From an uncultured Lachnospiraceae bacterium (GTDB lineage: Bacteria; Bacillota; Clostridia; Lachnospirales; Lachnospiraceae): a stretch of 7,858 bases of DNA. Location of the stretch: the NCBI GenBank assembly GCA_905236585.1, contig CAJOQZ010000202.1, positions 1 to 7,858 of the forward strand, read 5' to 3'. Both the position numbers and the translations under genes were made by a program. The notes under the pieces are model-generated. The model saw only the letters and a program-made list of their open reading frames with translations. It was not told the DNA's origin and did no database searches. Shown one piece after another: positions 1-5,040 of this stretch. Every line of letters begins with the position of its first letter. Within the stretch, counting starts at the first letter, position 1.

Positions 1-451
1 GAGCCAAATTCGTGATCGGCGACTGCAAACTGCCAAGCAGCTTCGACAACAGTTCCTCTCTCGACGGTACTGCCGCAATCGCTTTCATGCCTTCCGCATC
101 ATACAGCGTACCTTCGATAACGCCCGCCTTGATCTCAAGTTCCGGTGCAGTTTTGGCAAATTTTGCCAAGATGCGAGCCGGTGCGGTCGCGTCGTCTTTT
201 GAGATCGCGATTGCGCTCGGTCCTTCGAGAACATCCTTCAAGCCTTCAAATTCCGTATCCTTAAACGCGAAATTCATCATGGTGTTCTTATATACTTTAT
301 ATATCACACCCGCTTCCCGAAGTTCCTTGCGCAGCGCCGTGTCTTCCAAAACCGTCAATCCGCGGTAATCTACAATAACGACCGACTGCGCGTCTTTTAT
401 GTTGTCAGAGATTTCCTGAATGATCGGCTGCTTTAACTCAATCTTTGCCAC
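1..451 (-). CDS. rplJ: 50S ribosomal protein L10, 3' part cut by window edge
   Basis: L10 is the stalk-base protein that binds 23S rRNA and anchors the L7/L12 dimers recruiting translation GTPases. About 150 codons are present and the C-terminus lies beyond the left edge; the family is about 165-175 residues. The start is GTG at 449-451, giving VAKIELKQPIIQEISDNI, with AAGGAGG eight bases upstream; no ATG fits better. Family hallmarks read directly are the early VVIVDYRGLT segment, the YKVYKNTMMN segment and, near the cut, SREELLSKLLGSLQSPITN, typical of the base of the L12-binding helix. The gene has its own promoter at 678-706 and a structured leader with a terminator, so expression is probably set by L10(L12)4 feedback. 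rplL is expected just outside the window. Identification is secure. Confidence 0.97.
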   Translation of the reverse strand, partial: MAKIELKQPIIQEISDNIKDAQSVVIVDYRGLTVLEDTALRKELREAGVIYKVYKNTMMNFAFKDTEFEGLKDVLEGPSAIAISKDDATAPARILAKFAKTAPELEIKAGVIEGTLYDAEGMKAIAAVPSREELLSKLLGSLQSPITNLA

Positions 452-671
452 GTTTGTTACCTCCTTAAAAATTTATTTTGGGAAAAAAATCCCTCTTCAT
501 CCGCAGACAAAGAGGGAACGTTCTTTCATTACATACCGAAATATACCGGTAAAGTTCGAAAGCATCCTCGGCAGGCAATGATATTTACGCGTCAAACGCA
601 CCTGCTGTCTACGGAAGAATATGCTGTTGTCATCAGGCAGCCCCCGTATAATCAGAACCGCCTTAAGCCCG
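452..671 (-). promoter_or_regulatory. L10 leader RNA of rplJ (ribosomal protein autoregulatory leader)
   Basis: The leader runs from the predicted transcription start near 671 to the rplJ GTG. On the minus strand it has a stem ACGGGGG/CUUCCGU (641-647 with 611-617, two G-U pairs) enclosing an inner GCUG/CAGC stem (638-641 with 623-626) around a UGAUGACAA loop. Next come CCGUAGACAGCAGGUGCG (597-614) and its partner GCCUGCCGAGGAUGC (562-576), which pair through GCAGG/CCUGC. This order and wording match the Firmicute L10-leader consensus as I remember it. In Bacillus subtilis, L10(L12)4 binding to such a leader controls a downstream terminator, and the terminator is present here at 483-516. Control by attenuation is inferred from that similarity. 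Confidence 0.85.
483..516 (-). terminator. Intrinsic terminator (attenuator) in the rplJ leader
   Basis: On the minus strand CCCTCTT (510-516) and AAGAGGG (491-497) form a 7-bp stem with a 12-nt loop, followed by ATTTTTTT. It lies between the L10-binding fold and the rplJ ribosome binding site, so it can only act as a conditional terminator for rplJ. The bases pairing with its 5' arm in an antiterminator are not obvious; GAGG at 565-568 is one short candidate. Confidence 0.85.
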
Positions 672-677
672 AATGCT

Positions 678-706
678 ATAATAGCAAGTTCCGCCGGACT
701 TGTCAA
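678..706 (-). promoter_or_regulatory. SigA-type promoter for rplJ
   Basis: The minus strand shows a perfect -35 TTGACA (701-706), a 17-bp spacer and a -10 TATTAT (678-683), with the start expected near 671. It begins 12 bases after the rplA stop. No terminator was seen between rplA and this promoter, so rplJ may also receive read-through from the rpmG operon. Confidence 0.9.
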
Positions 707-718
707 CCGCTAAAAAGT

Positions 719-1417
719 CTATGCTTCTGCCGCACGCATTGTATTGATGCGTACGCCCGGTCCCATCGTCGGTGCAACAGTAACGCTTCTGATGTACTGC
801 CCTTTCAGGCTTGCCGGCTTTGCTTTGTTGATCGCGCCCATCAATGCCAAAAAGTTGTCCGCCAGATCCTGCTCGCTGAAAGATGCTTTTCCGATCGGCA
901 CATGAACGATATTCGCCTTGTCCAAACGATACTCAATCTTACCGGCTTTAATCTCTTCGATCGCCTTCGTAACGTCCATTGTTACGGTGCCCGCTTTCGG
1001 GTTCGGCATCAGGCCCTTCGGTCCTAAGACACGGCCCAGACGCCCTACAACCGCCATCATATCCGGCGTAGCGACAACCACATCAAAATCCAGCCAGCCG
1101 TCGTTCTGAATCTTCGGAATCAATTCATCCGCGCCGACATAATCTGCACCGGCAGCCTCAGCCTCATCCGCTTTCGGTCCTTTCGCAAATACCAGTACGC
1201 GAACGGTCTTTCCCGTTCCATGCGGCAGAACAACCGCTCCACGAATCTGCTGCTCCGCATGGCGCCCGTCGCAGCCCGTGCGGATATGCACCTCGATCGT
1301 CTCATCGAATTTTGCCTTTGCGTTCTTCTTGACCTGCTCCATTGCCTCGACGGTATCGAACTGCTTCGATTTGTCGTATGCCTTGAGTAGTTCCTTGTAC
1401 TTTTTGCCTCGCTTCAT
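719..1417 (-). CDS. rplA: 50S ribosomal protein L1
   Basis: L1 forms the mobile L1 stalk that helps release deacylated tRNA from the E site, and in many bacteria it represses its own operon by binding mRNA that mimics its rRNA site. The protein has 232 residues, the normal length, starting MKRGKKYKELLKAYDKSK. Family signatures visible are the IEVHIRTGCD segment, VVLPHGTGKTVRVLVFAKG around residue 65, the VGRLGRVLGPKGLMPNPKAG signature near 125-145, and a C-terminal GPGVRINTMRA. The ATG at 1415-1417 follows AAGGAGG at normal spacing. It follows rplK after an unusually long, hairpin-rich 235-nt spacer, so its translation is unlikely to be coupled to rplK. The function is certain; only the spacer is odd. 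Confidence 0.98.
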   Translation of the reverse strand: MKRGKKYKELLKAYDKSKQFDTVEAMEQVKKNAKAKFDETIEVHIRTGCDGRHAEQQIRGAVVLPHGTGKTVRVLVFAKGPKADEAEAAGADYVGADELIPKIQNDGWLDFDVVVATPDMMAVVGRLGRVLGPKGLMPNPKAGTVTMDVTKAIEEIKAGKIEYRLDKANIVHVPIGKASFSEQDLADNFLALMGAINKAKPASLKGQYIRSVTVAPTMGPGVRINTMRAAEA

Positions 1418-1484
1418 TTTGTTCCTCCTTGTGGTGCAAATGAGTTTTGCGCTCTCCCACTATGTGTTATTTACTTTTACGCTC

Positions 1485-1554
1485 CTGTCGGAGAAACTAT
1501 ACTTTCACGGGCACGCTTCGCTTAACGCCCTTAGAAAGCATAGTTCTCCAACAG
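1485..1554 (-). repeat. Long imperfect hairpin in the rplK-rplA spacer
   Basis: On the minus strand the arm at 1534-1554 (CTGTTGGAGAACTATGCTTTC) pairs with the arm at 1485-1506 (GAAAGTATAG then TTTCTCCGACAG): 21 pairs with one bulged base and two G-U wobbles. An inner GGGC/GCCC stem caps it. The wobbles pair only in minus-strand RNA, the sense of the rplK-rplA message. No U-tract follows, so it is not a standard terminator. Confidence 0.75.
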
Positions 1555-1634
1555 TCGCTATGTTCTCGTAAAACGCTACTACTGCCCCGCCGTCACGCAG
1601 CGTCCTTTGATAGCATAACATCTTCGGCAGTCGC
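1520..1634 (-). repeat. Two diverged direct copies of a ~31-bp motif, rplK-rplA spacer
   Basis: Plus-strand 1600-1634 and 1520-1558 share an ordered series of blocks: CCTT, GA, AGCATA, TCT and CAGTCGC, about 70 percent alike by eye. A further shared block, GCTTAACG, flanks them (1520-1527 and 1645-1652). One copy lies inside the long hairpin. The pattern suggests tandem remnants of a small palindromic repeat family rather than coding sequence. Confidence 0.55.
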
Positions 1635-1652
1635 TTTGCGCCTTGCTTAACG

Positions 1653-2078
1653 TCAATCTACGACTTCAACTCCCATGCTTCTCGCTGTTCCGGCGATCAT
1701 GCTTGCCGCCGCTTCTATGGATGCGGCATTCAAGTCTTTCATTTTCGTTTCGGCGATCTCCTGCAACTGCGCCTTTGTGATCTTTGCTACCTTGTTGCGG
1801 TTCGGCTCCCCGGAACCTTTCTGAATCTTGCAAGCCTTTTTGATGAGAACTGCAGCGGGCGGCGTCTTCGTAATGAATGTAAAACTTCGGTCCGCGTATA
1901 CCGTGATGACCGTCGGGATGATCGTATCTCCCATCTCAGCCGTCTTCGCGTTAAACTGCTTCGTAAATTCAACAATATTGACGCCGTGCTGTCCTAACGC
2001 CGGACCAACCGGCGGTGCCGGGGTTGCCTTGCCGGCAGGAATCTGCAATTTGATATATCCTTCGATTTTCTTAGCCAT
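1653..2078 (-). CDS. rplK: 50S ribosomal protein L11
   Basis: L11 binds the GTPase-associated centre of 23S rRNA and is needed for factor-dependent GTP hydrolysis and, in bacteria with RelA/Rel enzymes, for the stringent response. The protein has 141 residues, the standard length. It opens MAKKIEGYIKLQIPAGKATP and continues APPVGPALGQHGVNIVEF, the proline-rich N-domain signature near residues 20-37. The rRNA-binding C-domain contains the lysine-rich VLIKKACKIQKGSGEPNRNK segment around residues 77-96 and ends GTARSMGVEVVD. TAGGAGG precedes the ATG at normal spacing. A 67-nt gap with a candidate hairpin separates it from nusG upstream. Confidence 0.98.
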   Translation of the reverse strand: MAKKIEGYIKLQIPAGKATPAPPVGPALGQHGVNIVEFTKQFNAKTAEMGDTIIPTVITVYADRSFTFITKTPPAAVLIKKACKIQKGSGEPNRNKVAKITKAQLQEIAETKMKDLNAASIEAAASMIAGTARSMGVEVVD

Positions 2079-2108
2079 TGGTTTTTCCTCCTACAACTTT
2101 ACATGATA

Positions 2109-2142
2109 CCGGTATGCTCCGTACTATACTCCCGCATCCCGG
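2109..2142 (-). promoter_or_regulatory. Hairpin in the nusG-rplK gap, possible L1 autoregulatory site
   Basis: The minus strand reads CCGG-G-ATGC, a 16-base loop region beginning GGGAG, then GCAT-A-CCGG. This gives two short helices (CCGG/CCGG and ATGC/GCAT) separated by a one-base mismatch, just upstream of the rplK ribosome binding site. L1 represses rplK-rplA from such a position in several bacteria. The match to an L1-binding motif is only suggestive; it could be a chance stem. Confidence 0.35.
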
Positions 2143-2145
2143 CGA

Positions 2146-2679
2146 TCATTTATATTTCTGCACCTCGGCAAAACTGATTTCTACCGGCGTATCGCGCCCG
2201 AACAGTTCCACATTGATCGTAACCGTCTGCTTCCCGACATTCATCGCCTGAATCGTTCCGATCGTATCTTTCCATGCGCCTGCAATAACCGTAACCACGT
2301 CGCCTTCTTCAAAATCGACCTCAATCTTCGCTTCGGATTTAATCCCAAGCGTGCGCATTTCTGCATCCGATAAAGGCACCGGCTTGCTGCCCGGTCCGAC
2401 AAACCCCGTCACACCGCGTGTATTGCGGACGATGTACCAGGTCTCATCATTCATGATCATATTGATCAAAACGTATCCCGGGAACATCTTCTTAGACTTG
2501 AGTTCCCTCTTCGCGCCGACTTTGCTGTCCTTCGTTTCCCAAACGTCATGCATGGGAACCCGAACTTCAACAATCTGGTCTTCTAAATGGCGGTTGGCGA
2601 CTGTCTTGTCAATGTTCGCTTTTACCTTTTTCTCATAACCCGAATAGGTATGAGCCACATACCACTGTGCCTCTGCCAT
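2146..2679 (-). CDS. nusG: Transcription termination/antitermination protein NusG
   Basis: NusG binds the RNA polymerase clamp, modulates pausing and processivity, and in many bacteria links polymerase to Rho or the ribosome. The 177-residue length is typical. The NGN domain opens AEAQWYVAHTYSGYEKKVKA and includes KMFPGYVLI near residues 64-72 and the TRGVTGFVG segment near 87-95, both classic. The C-terminal KOW domain begins near residue 122 (VDFEEGDVVTVIAGAWKD) and ends AEVQKYK; the commoner GPF of this loop is GAW here, which I believe is ordinary in Lachnospiraceae-like NusG. AGGAGG overlaps the secE stop nine bases upstream, so secE and nusG are probably translationally coupled. Confidence 0.97.
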   Translation of the reverse strand: MAEAQWYVAHTYSGYEKKVKANIDKTVANRHLEDQIVEVRVPMHDVWETKDSKVGAKRELKSKKMFPGYVLINMIMNDETWYIVRNTRGVTGFVGPGSKPVPLSDAEMRTLGIKSEAKIEVDFEEGDVVTVIAGAWKDTIGTIQAMNVGKQTVTINVELFGRDTPVEISFAEVQKYK

Positions 2680-2688
2680 AAAAGCCTC

Positions 2689-2892
2689 CTATAAATCAAC
2701 AAGAAAATCCACGCCGTACTGTATAATCATATCGAAAAAAACAATGATCAGCGCGACAAAAACCGATACCACGATGGTCGCAACGGACTGCCGCGAAATC
2801 GTTCTTCCATCCGGCCAGACAATCTTCCCAAATTCGGCTTTTAATTCATCCATGCGATCGCGCATTGTTTTCTTTTTACTGACGTCAGCCAT
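2689..2892 (-). CDS. secE: Preprotein translocase subunit SecE
   Basis: SecE clamps the two halves of SecY in the SecYEG protein-export channel. This is the short single-span Gram-positive form, 67 residues. A charged cytoplasmic N-terminus is followed by the conserved amphipathic segment around LKAEFGKIVWPDGRT (17-31), where the WP pair is diagnostic, then one membrane helix at about 37-60 (VATIVVSVFVALIIVFFDMI), and a short tail. The start ATG lies 11 bases after the rpmG stop; AAGGGGTG overlapping that stop is its rather weak ribosome binding site. The rpmG-secE-nusG order is the common Firmicute one. Confidence 0.96.
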   Translation of the reverse strand: MADVSKKKTMRDRMDELKAEFGKIVWPDGRTISRQSVATIVVSVFVALIIVFFDMIIQYGVDFLVDL

Positions 2893-2903
2893 ATGCGCAC
2901 CCC

Positions 2904-3053
2904 TTACTTCGTTTCTTTATGCATCGTATGCTTTTTGCAGAACCGGCAGTATTTTTTTGTCTCCATGCGGTCCGGATGCAGTTTCTTTTCTTTTGTCAGG
3001 TTGTAATTCCTCTGCTTGCACTCCGTGCACGCCAATGTAATCTTTGTACGCAC
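2904..3053 (-). CDS. rpmG: 50S ribosomal protein L33, zinc-binding form
   Basis: L33 is a small 50S protein near the E site. The 49-residue product starts VRTKITLACTECKQRNYN and ends KKHTMHKETK. Cysteines 9 and 12 and cysteines 36 and 39 form two CxxC knuckles, so this is the zinc-containing (C+) paralogue; zinc-limited bacteria often keep a cysteine-free second copy elsewhere. The start is taken as GTG at 3051-3053 because GGAGG lies eight bases upstream and the protein then begins exactly as its homologues do. A longer frame from an upstream ATG at 3120-3122 would run through the leader hairpin and is rejected. It is the first gene of the operon. Confidence 0.96.
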   Translation of the reverse strand: MRTKITLACTECKQRNYNLTKEKKLHPDRMETKKYCRFCKKHTMHKETK

Positions 3054-3072
3054 TGTCTTCACCTCCGTACAT

Positions 3073-3093
3073 AAAAAAAAGGGTCTGAACCCC
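3073..3093 (-). terminator. Small hairpin with U-tract in the rpmG leader
   Basis: On the minus strand GGGT-TCAG-ACCC (3081-3092) is followed directly by eight T residues (3073-3080). It falls between the predicted transcription start near 3106 and the rpmG ribosome binding site, so it would act as an early attenuator or pause site. The stem has only four pairs plus a possible G-U, so its strength is doubtful. Confidence 0.4.
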
Positions 3094-3112
3094 GAATTTT
3101 CATCGCCCGTAT

Positions 3113-3141
3113 AATTTAACACGTTCGTTTACGAATGTCAA
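3113..3141 (-). promoter_or_regulatory. SigA-type promoter for rpmG-secE-nusG-rplK-rplA
   Basis: The minus strand has a perfect -35 TTGACA (3136-3141), a 17-bp spacer and TAAATT (3113-3118) as -10, preceded by TGT, which makes an extended -10. The start is expected near 3106, giving a leader of roughly 50 nt before rpmG. It is the only good leftward promoter seen in this gap. Confidence 0.8.
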
Positions 3142-3364
3142 TGAAAATTTATAAAAAAAACACAGAAATCCATTGTCATCCAATCTTGCCTTGGGAACAA
3201 ATAAATCTCCGTGCTCGACGGAAAAAATGCCTTAACCTCACACGAAGACTTTCTGTTCTCAAAATAAAAGTTGATTTACGTGATAAAAATCATCATGATC
3301 CCCACGTTTACCGCATTCTATCAATATATAGAAAAAATTCAATAAAAAAACACCTATCTTGTAG
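3142..3364. other. AT-rich divergent intergenic stretch, no gene seen
   Basis: This stretch between the leftward and rightward promoters is rich in A and T runs. The frames open here lack ribosome binding sites and have no recognisable protein character. A loose inverted pair TGATTT/AAATCA near 3273-3293 is visible, but I assign it no function. Confidence 0.6.
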
Positions 3365-3393
3365 ATGACAAACGCTTCCATTTATGGTATTAT
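3365..3393 (+). promoter_or_regulatory. SigA-type promoter upstream of the FliD-like gene
   Basis: ATGACA (3365-3370, one mismatch to consensus) and TATTAT (3388-3393) are separated by 17 bp. The start would fall near 3400, leaving an untranslated leader of about 190 nt containing two inverted repeats and the TTAACA repeats. No convincing flagellar SigD (SigF/FliA) promoter (TAAA-N15-GCCGATAA) was found. Confidence 0.6.
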
Positions 3394-3442
3394 ATGTATA
3401 GAAATGGATTTTTATACCCTGACGCCGTATATTCGATTTCCC

Positions 3443-3492
3443 GGAAAACTTTTCAATATTCTGTTTTCCACCTACCGATACATATATCGGTA
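3443..3492 (+). repeat. Two adjacent inverted repeats in the leader of the FliD-like gene
   Basis: GGAAAAC (3443-3449) pairs with GTTTTCC (3463-3469) across 13 nt. Then TACCGATA (3473-3480) and TATCGGTA (3485-3492) form a perfect 8-bp inverted repeat with a 4-nt centre. The second has the size and symmetry of a dimeric repressor operator; both could instead be RNA hairpins. I recognise no riboswitch. Confidence 0.6.
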
Positions 3493-3529
3493 ACACAAAA
3501 GATAACTTTAGAGGAAATTCGAAAATTTT

Positions 3530-3557
3530 TTAACAAAATCTTAACCGGATTTTAACA
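3530..3557 (+). promoter_or_regulatory. Three TTAACA-like direct repeats at 11-bp period (PhoP-box-like)
   Basis: TTAACA (3530-3535), TTAACC (3541-3546) and TTAACA (3552-3557) are spaced exactly 11 bp apart with 5-bp gaps. The Bacillus PhoP box is a set of TT(A/C/T)A(C/T)A hexamers with this helical spacing, bound by phosphorylated PhoP under phosphate limitation. The repeats sit just upstream of the ribosome binding site at 3576-3585. A PhoP role is inferred from form only. Confidence 0.5.
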
Positions 3558-3591
3558 AGGCGTATTTCAAGGAAGAAAGGAGGGGTGTCTG

Positions 3592-4887
3592 ATGCCGATT
3601 ATTCATAATGCAGATGTGTATAATTACTATCTGTCTACTTATGCTCCCACAGCCGGAACAAGTAAGTTTGACTCGCACAAGAAAAGCGAATTAAAAGACG
3701 TTTATTCGCGTATCGTAAAAGCATCGCAGGATTCCCCTCTGTATAAGATCAAGATGGGCTCCGATGTTACGAAGTTCGCGATCGACTTAAAGGAGAGCGC
3801 CCGCTATACGCAGAATGTGGTTTCTTCCTTGCAGACGGAAAGCGAAGACATGGAGTCCCTCTTCTACAAAAAGATCGCGACTTCTTCGAATGACGCTGCC
3901 GTCGAGGTGGAATACATCGGCAACGAAGAACTTCCCGCCACCCCAACCTTTAAGATGGGCGTTAAGTCCTTAGCAAAGCCGCAGGTCAATCAGGGCAAGT
4001 TCCTTCCCTCGCTGGGACACGATTTTGAAGAGGGTTCCTACGAATTTGATTTGGATACCGGATCGAACTCTTTCGAATTTCAGTTCAACGTCGGAGAAAA
4101 CGACACGAACAAGGACGTCCAGCAGAAACTCGCCCGTTTAATCAACACATCGGACGTCGGTGTGTCGGCGCAGGTTGTGGACAACGACCGGGGCAATGCG
4201 AGTGCGTTGGTTCTTACATCGAAGCACACCGGACTTGCCGAGGGCGAAGAATATCTGTTCGACATCCATTCTGACGAGTCGTGGAACGAACTGCATATGC
4301 TCGGCATTGACGAGATTACGTCGCCGGCATCGAACTCGTCGTTTACCTTGAACGGACAGGAGCATTCGTCTCTGTCGAACAACTTTACGATCAACCAAAG
4401 TTTCGAAGTAAACCTTCGCGGACCGACCCCGGAAGACGATCCGGCGACCATCGGCTTTAAGACGAATACGGACGCCGTAGCCGACAGCGTGGATTCTTTG
4501 GTTAAAGCGTACAACAATTTCATTACGATCGGCTCCCGCTATTCGCAAGGACACGCAACCAATCTTCTTAATTTGGATATGGCGCGGCTGTACCGCGGGA
4601 TGAGCGGCGACCTTGAAAGCGTAGGCGTCGAGAGCGTCGAAGACGGGACATTGACCCTTGACCGGGAGAAAATCGCCAGCGCAGTAACCGGAGATGATTC
4701 TCGGAATGCGTTCAACATTTTGAACCGTTTCAAGAACGCCTTGTCCAGACAGGCGGATCGGACGGCAATCGACCCGCTGAATTACGCGGACAAGATTACA
4801 GTCGAGTATAAGAACCCGGGCAAGACATATCCGGCGCCATACGCAACAAGCCGGTATGCCGGACTTCTGGTCGATCAGGCACTATAA
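3592..4887 (+). CDS. FliD-like flagellar cap/hook-associated family protein, atypical short form
   Basis: The 431-residue product resembles FliD, the cap that folds flagellin at the filament tip, in its central and C-terminal parts. Residues about 205-310 follow the FliD D2-D3 pattern: SFTLNGQEHSSLSNNFTINQ (250-269), then FEVNLRGPTPEDDPATIGFK (271-290), then TDAVADSVDSLVKAYNNFI. Residues 353-369 (TLTLDREKIASAVTGDD) match the LTLDxxK segment of domain D1. The usual N-terminal D0 opening (SGLDVxxIV) and the C-terminal D0 coiled coil are not seen; the N-terminus is instead MPIIHNADVYNYYLSTYAP. The protein has no cysteine and one tryptophan, typical of axial flagellar proteins exported by type III secretion, and it lacks a Sec signal peptide. 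AAAGGAGGGG lies just upstream of the ATG. It stands alone, without flagellar neighbours. Family membership is likely; a true cap role is doubtful. Confidence 0.75.
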   Translation: MPIIHNADVYNYYLSTYAPTAGTSKFDSHKKSELKDVYSRIVKASQDSPLYKIKMGSDVTKFAIDLKESARYTQNVVSSLQTESEDMESLFYKKIATSSNDAAVEVEYIGNEELPATPTFKMGVKSLAKPQVNQGKFLPSLGHDFEEGSYEFDLDTGSNSFEFQFNVGENDTNKDVQQKLARLINTSDVGVSAQVVDNDRGNASALVLTSKHTGLAEGEEYLFDIHSDESWNELHMLGIDEITSPASNSSFTLNGQEHSSLSNNFTINQSFEVNLRGPTPEDDPATIGFKTNTDAVADSVDSLVKAYNNFITIGSRYSQGHATNLLNLDMARLYRGMSGDLESVGVESVEDGTLTLDREKIASAVTGDDSRNAFNILNRFKNALSRQADRTAIDPLNYADKITVEYKNPGKTYPAPYATSRYAGLLVDQAL

Positions 4888-4931
4888 AAAGGACTTCCTG
4901 TTTTCAAATATCGAATCGGAAGTCCTTTTTT
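4886..4931. terminator. Bidirectional intrinsic terminator between convergent genes
   Basis: AAAAAGGACTTCC (4886-4898) pairs with GGAAGTCCTTTTT (4918-4930), a 13-bp stem with a 19-nt loop that can itself fold as TTC/GAA. T-runs flank it in both directions. It overlaps the stop of the FliD-like gene on the plus strand. On the minus strand it closes the glycosyltransferase transcript, and the TAA of the in-frame extension (4930-4932) abuts it. Confidence 0.92.
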
Positions 4932-5040
4932 AATTCTTATTCTTTGCTTCAAAATTTTGAAGCGTCTCAAGGATTTCTTCAATCCCAATTATTTTCATTA
5001 ATCTACGATACGCCTCAATTTCTGCCTTTTTCGTATGTTC
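4930..5040 (-). other. 36-codon in-frame extension beyond the glycosyltransferase TGA
   Basis: The reading frame of the glycosyltransferase continues past TGA (5041-5043) for 36 codons, starting EHTKKAEIEAYRRLMKI and ending LQNFEAKNKN before TAA. The composition is that of a charged amphipathic helix, unlike random spacer. No ribosome binding site precedes its internal ATG, so independent translation is unlikely. It may be the former C-terminus cut off by a nonsense change, or a read-through tail. The perfect 18-bp palindrome GCTTCAAAATTTTGAAGC (4946-4963) lies inside it. Confidence 0.45.

Noticed and set aside
12..368. Open frame of 118 codons on the plus strand
   Set aside because: It is antisense to rplJ, whose translation is a clear L10; no ribosome binding site.
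497..706. 69-codon frame on the minus strand in the rplJ leader
   Set aside because: It runs through the L10-leader structure and terminator and would start at the promoter -35; not a leader peptide.
1485..1554. Intrinsic terminator between rplK and rplA
   Set aside because: The hairpin is strong but no U-tract follows on either strand, and rplA has no separate convincing promoter.
1278..1650. Plus-strand frames across the rplK-rplA spacer
   Set aside because: They overlap rplA antisense or cross the hairpin repeats, with no protein family character or ribosome binding site.
3073..3093. tRNA remnant, because of a GGTTCAGACC T-arm-like string
   Set aside because: Stem and loop sizes do not fit a T-arm and no other tRNA arms are nearby.
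3054..3122. N-terminal extension of L33 from an ATG at 3120-3122
   Set aside because: It would overlap the predicted promoter and leader hairpin; the GTG at 3053 has a good ribosome binding site and gives the normal L33 start.
3135..3368. 77-codon plus-strand frame and 62-codon minus-strand frame in the AT-rich gap
   Set aside because: No ribosome binding site, unlikely composition, and overlap with promoter elements.
3450..3482. Flagellar SigD-type promoter using ACCGATAC as -10
   Set aside because: No TAAA-like -35 at 15-16 bp; only partial matches.
3443..3591. c-di-GMP riboswitch in the leader of the FliD-like gene
   Set aside because: The conserved GEMM-type core strings are absent.
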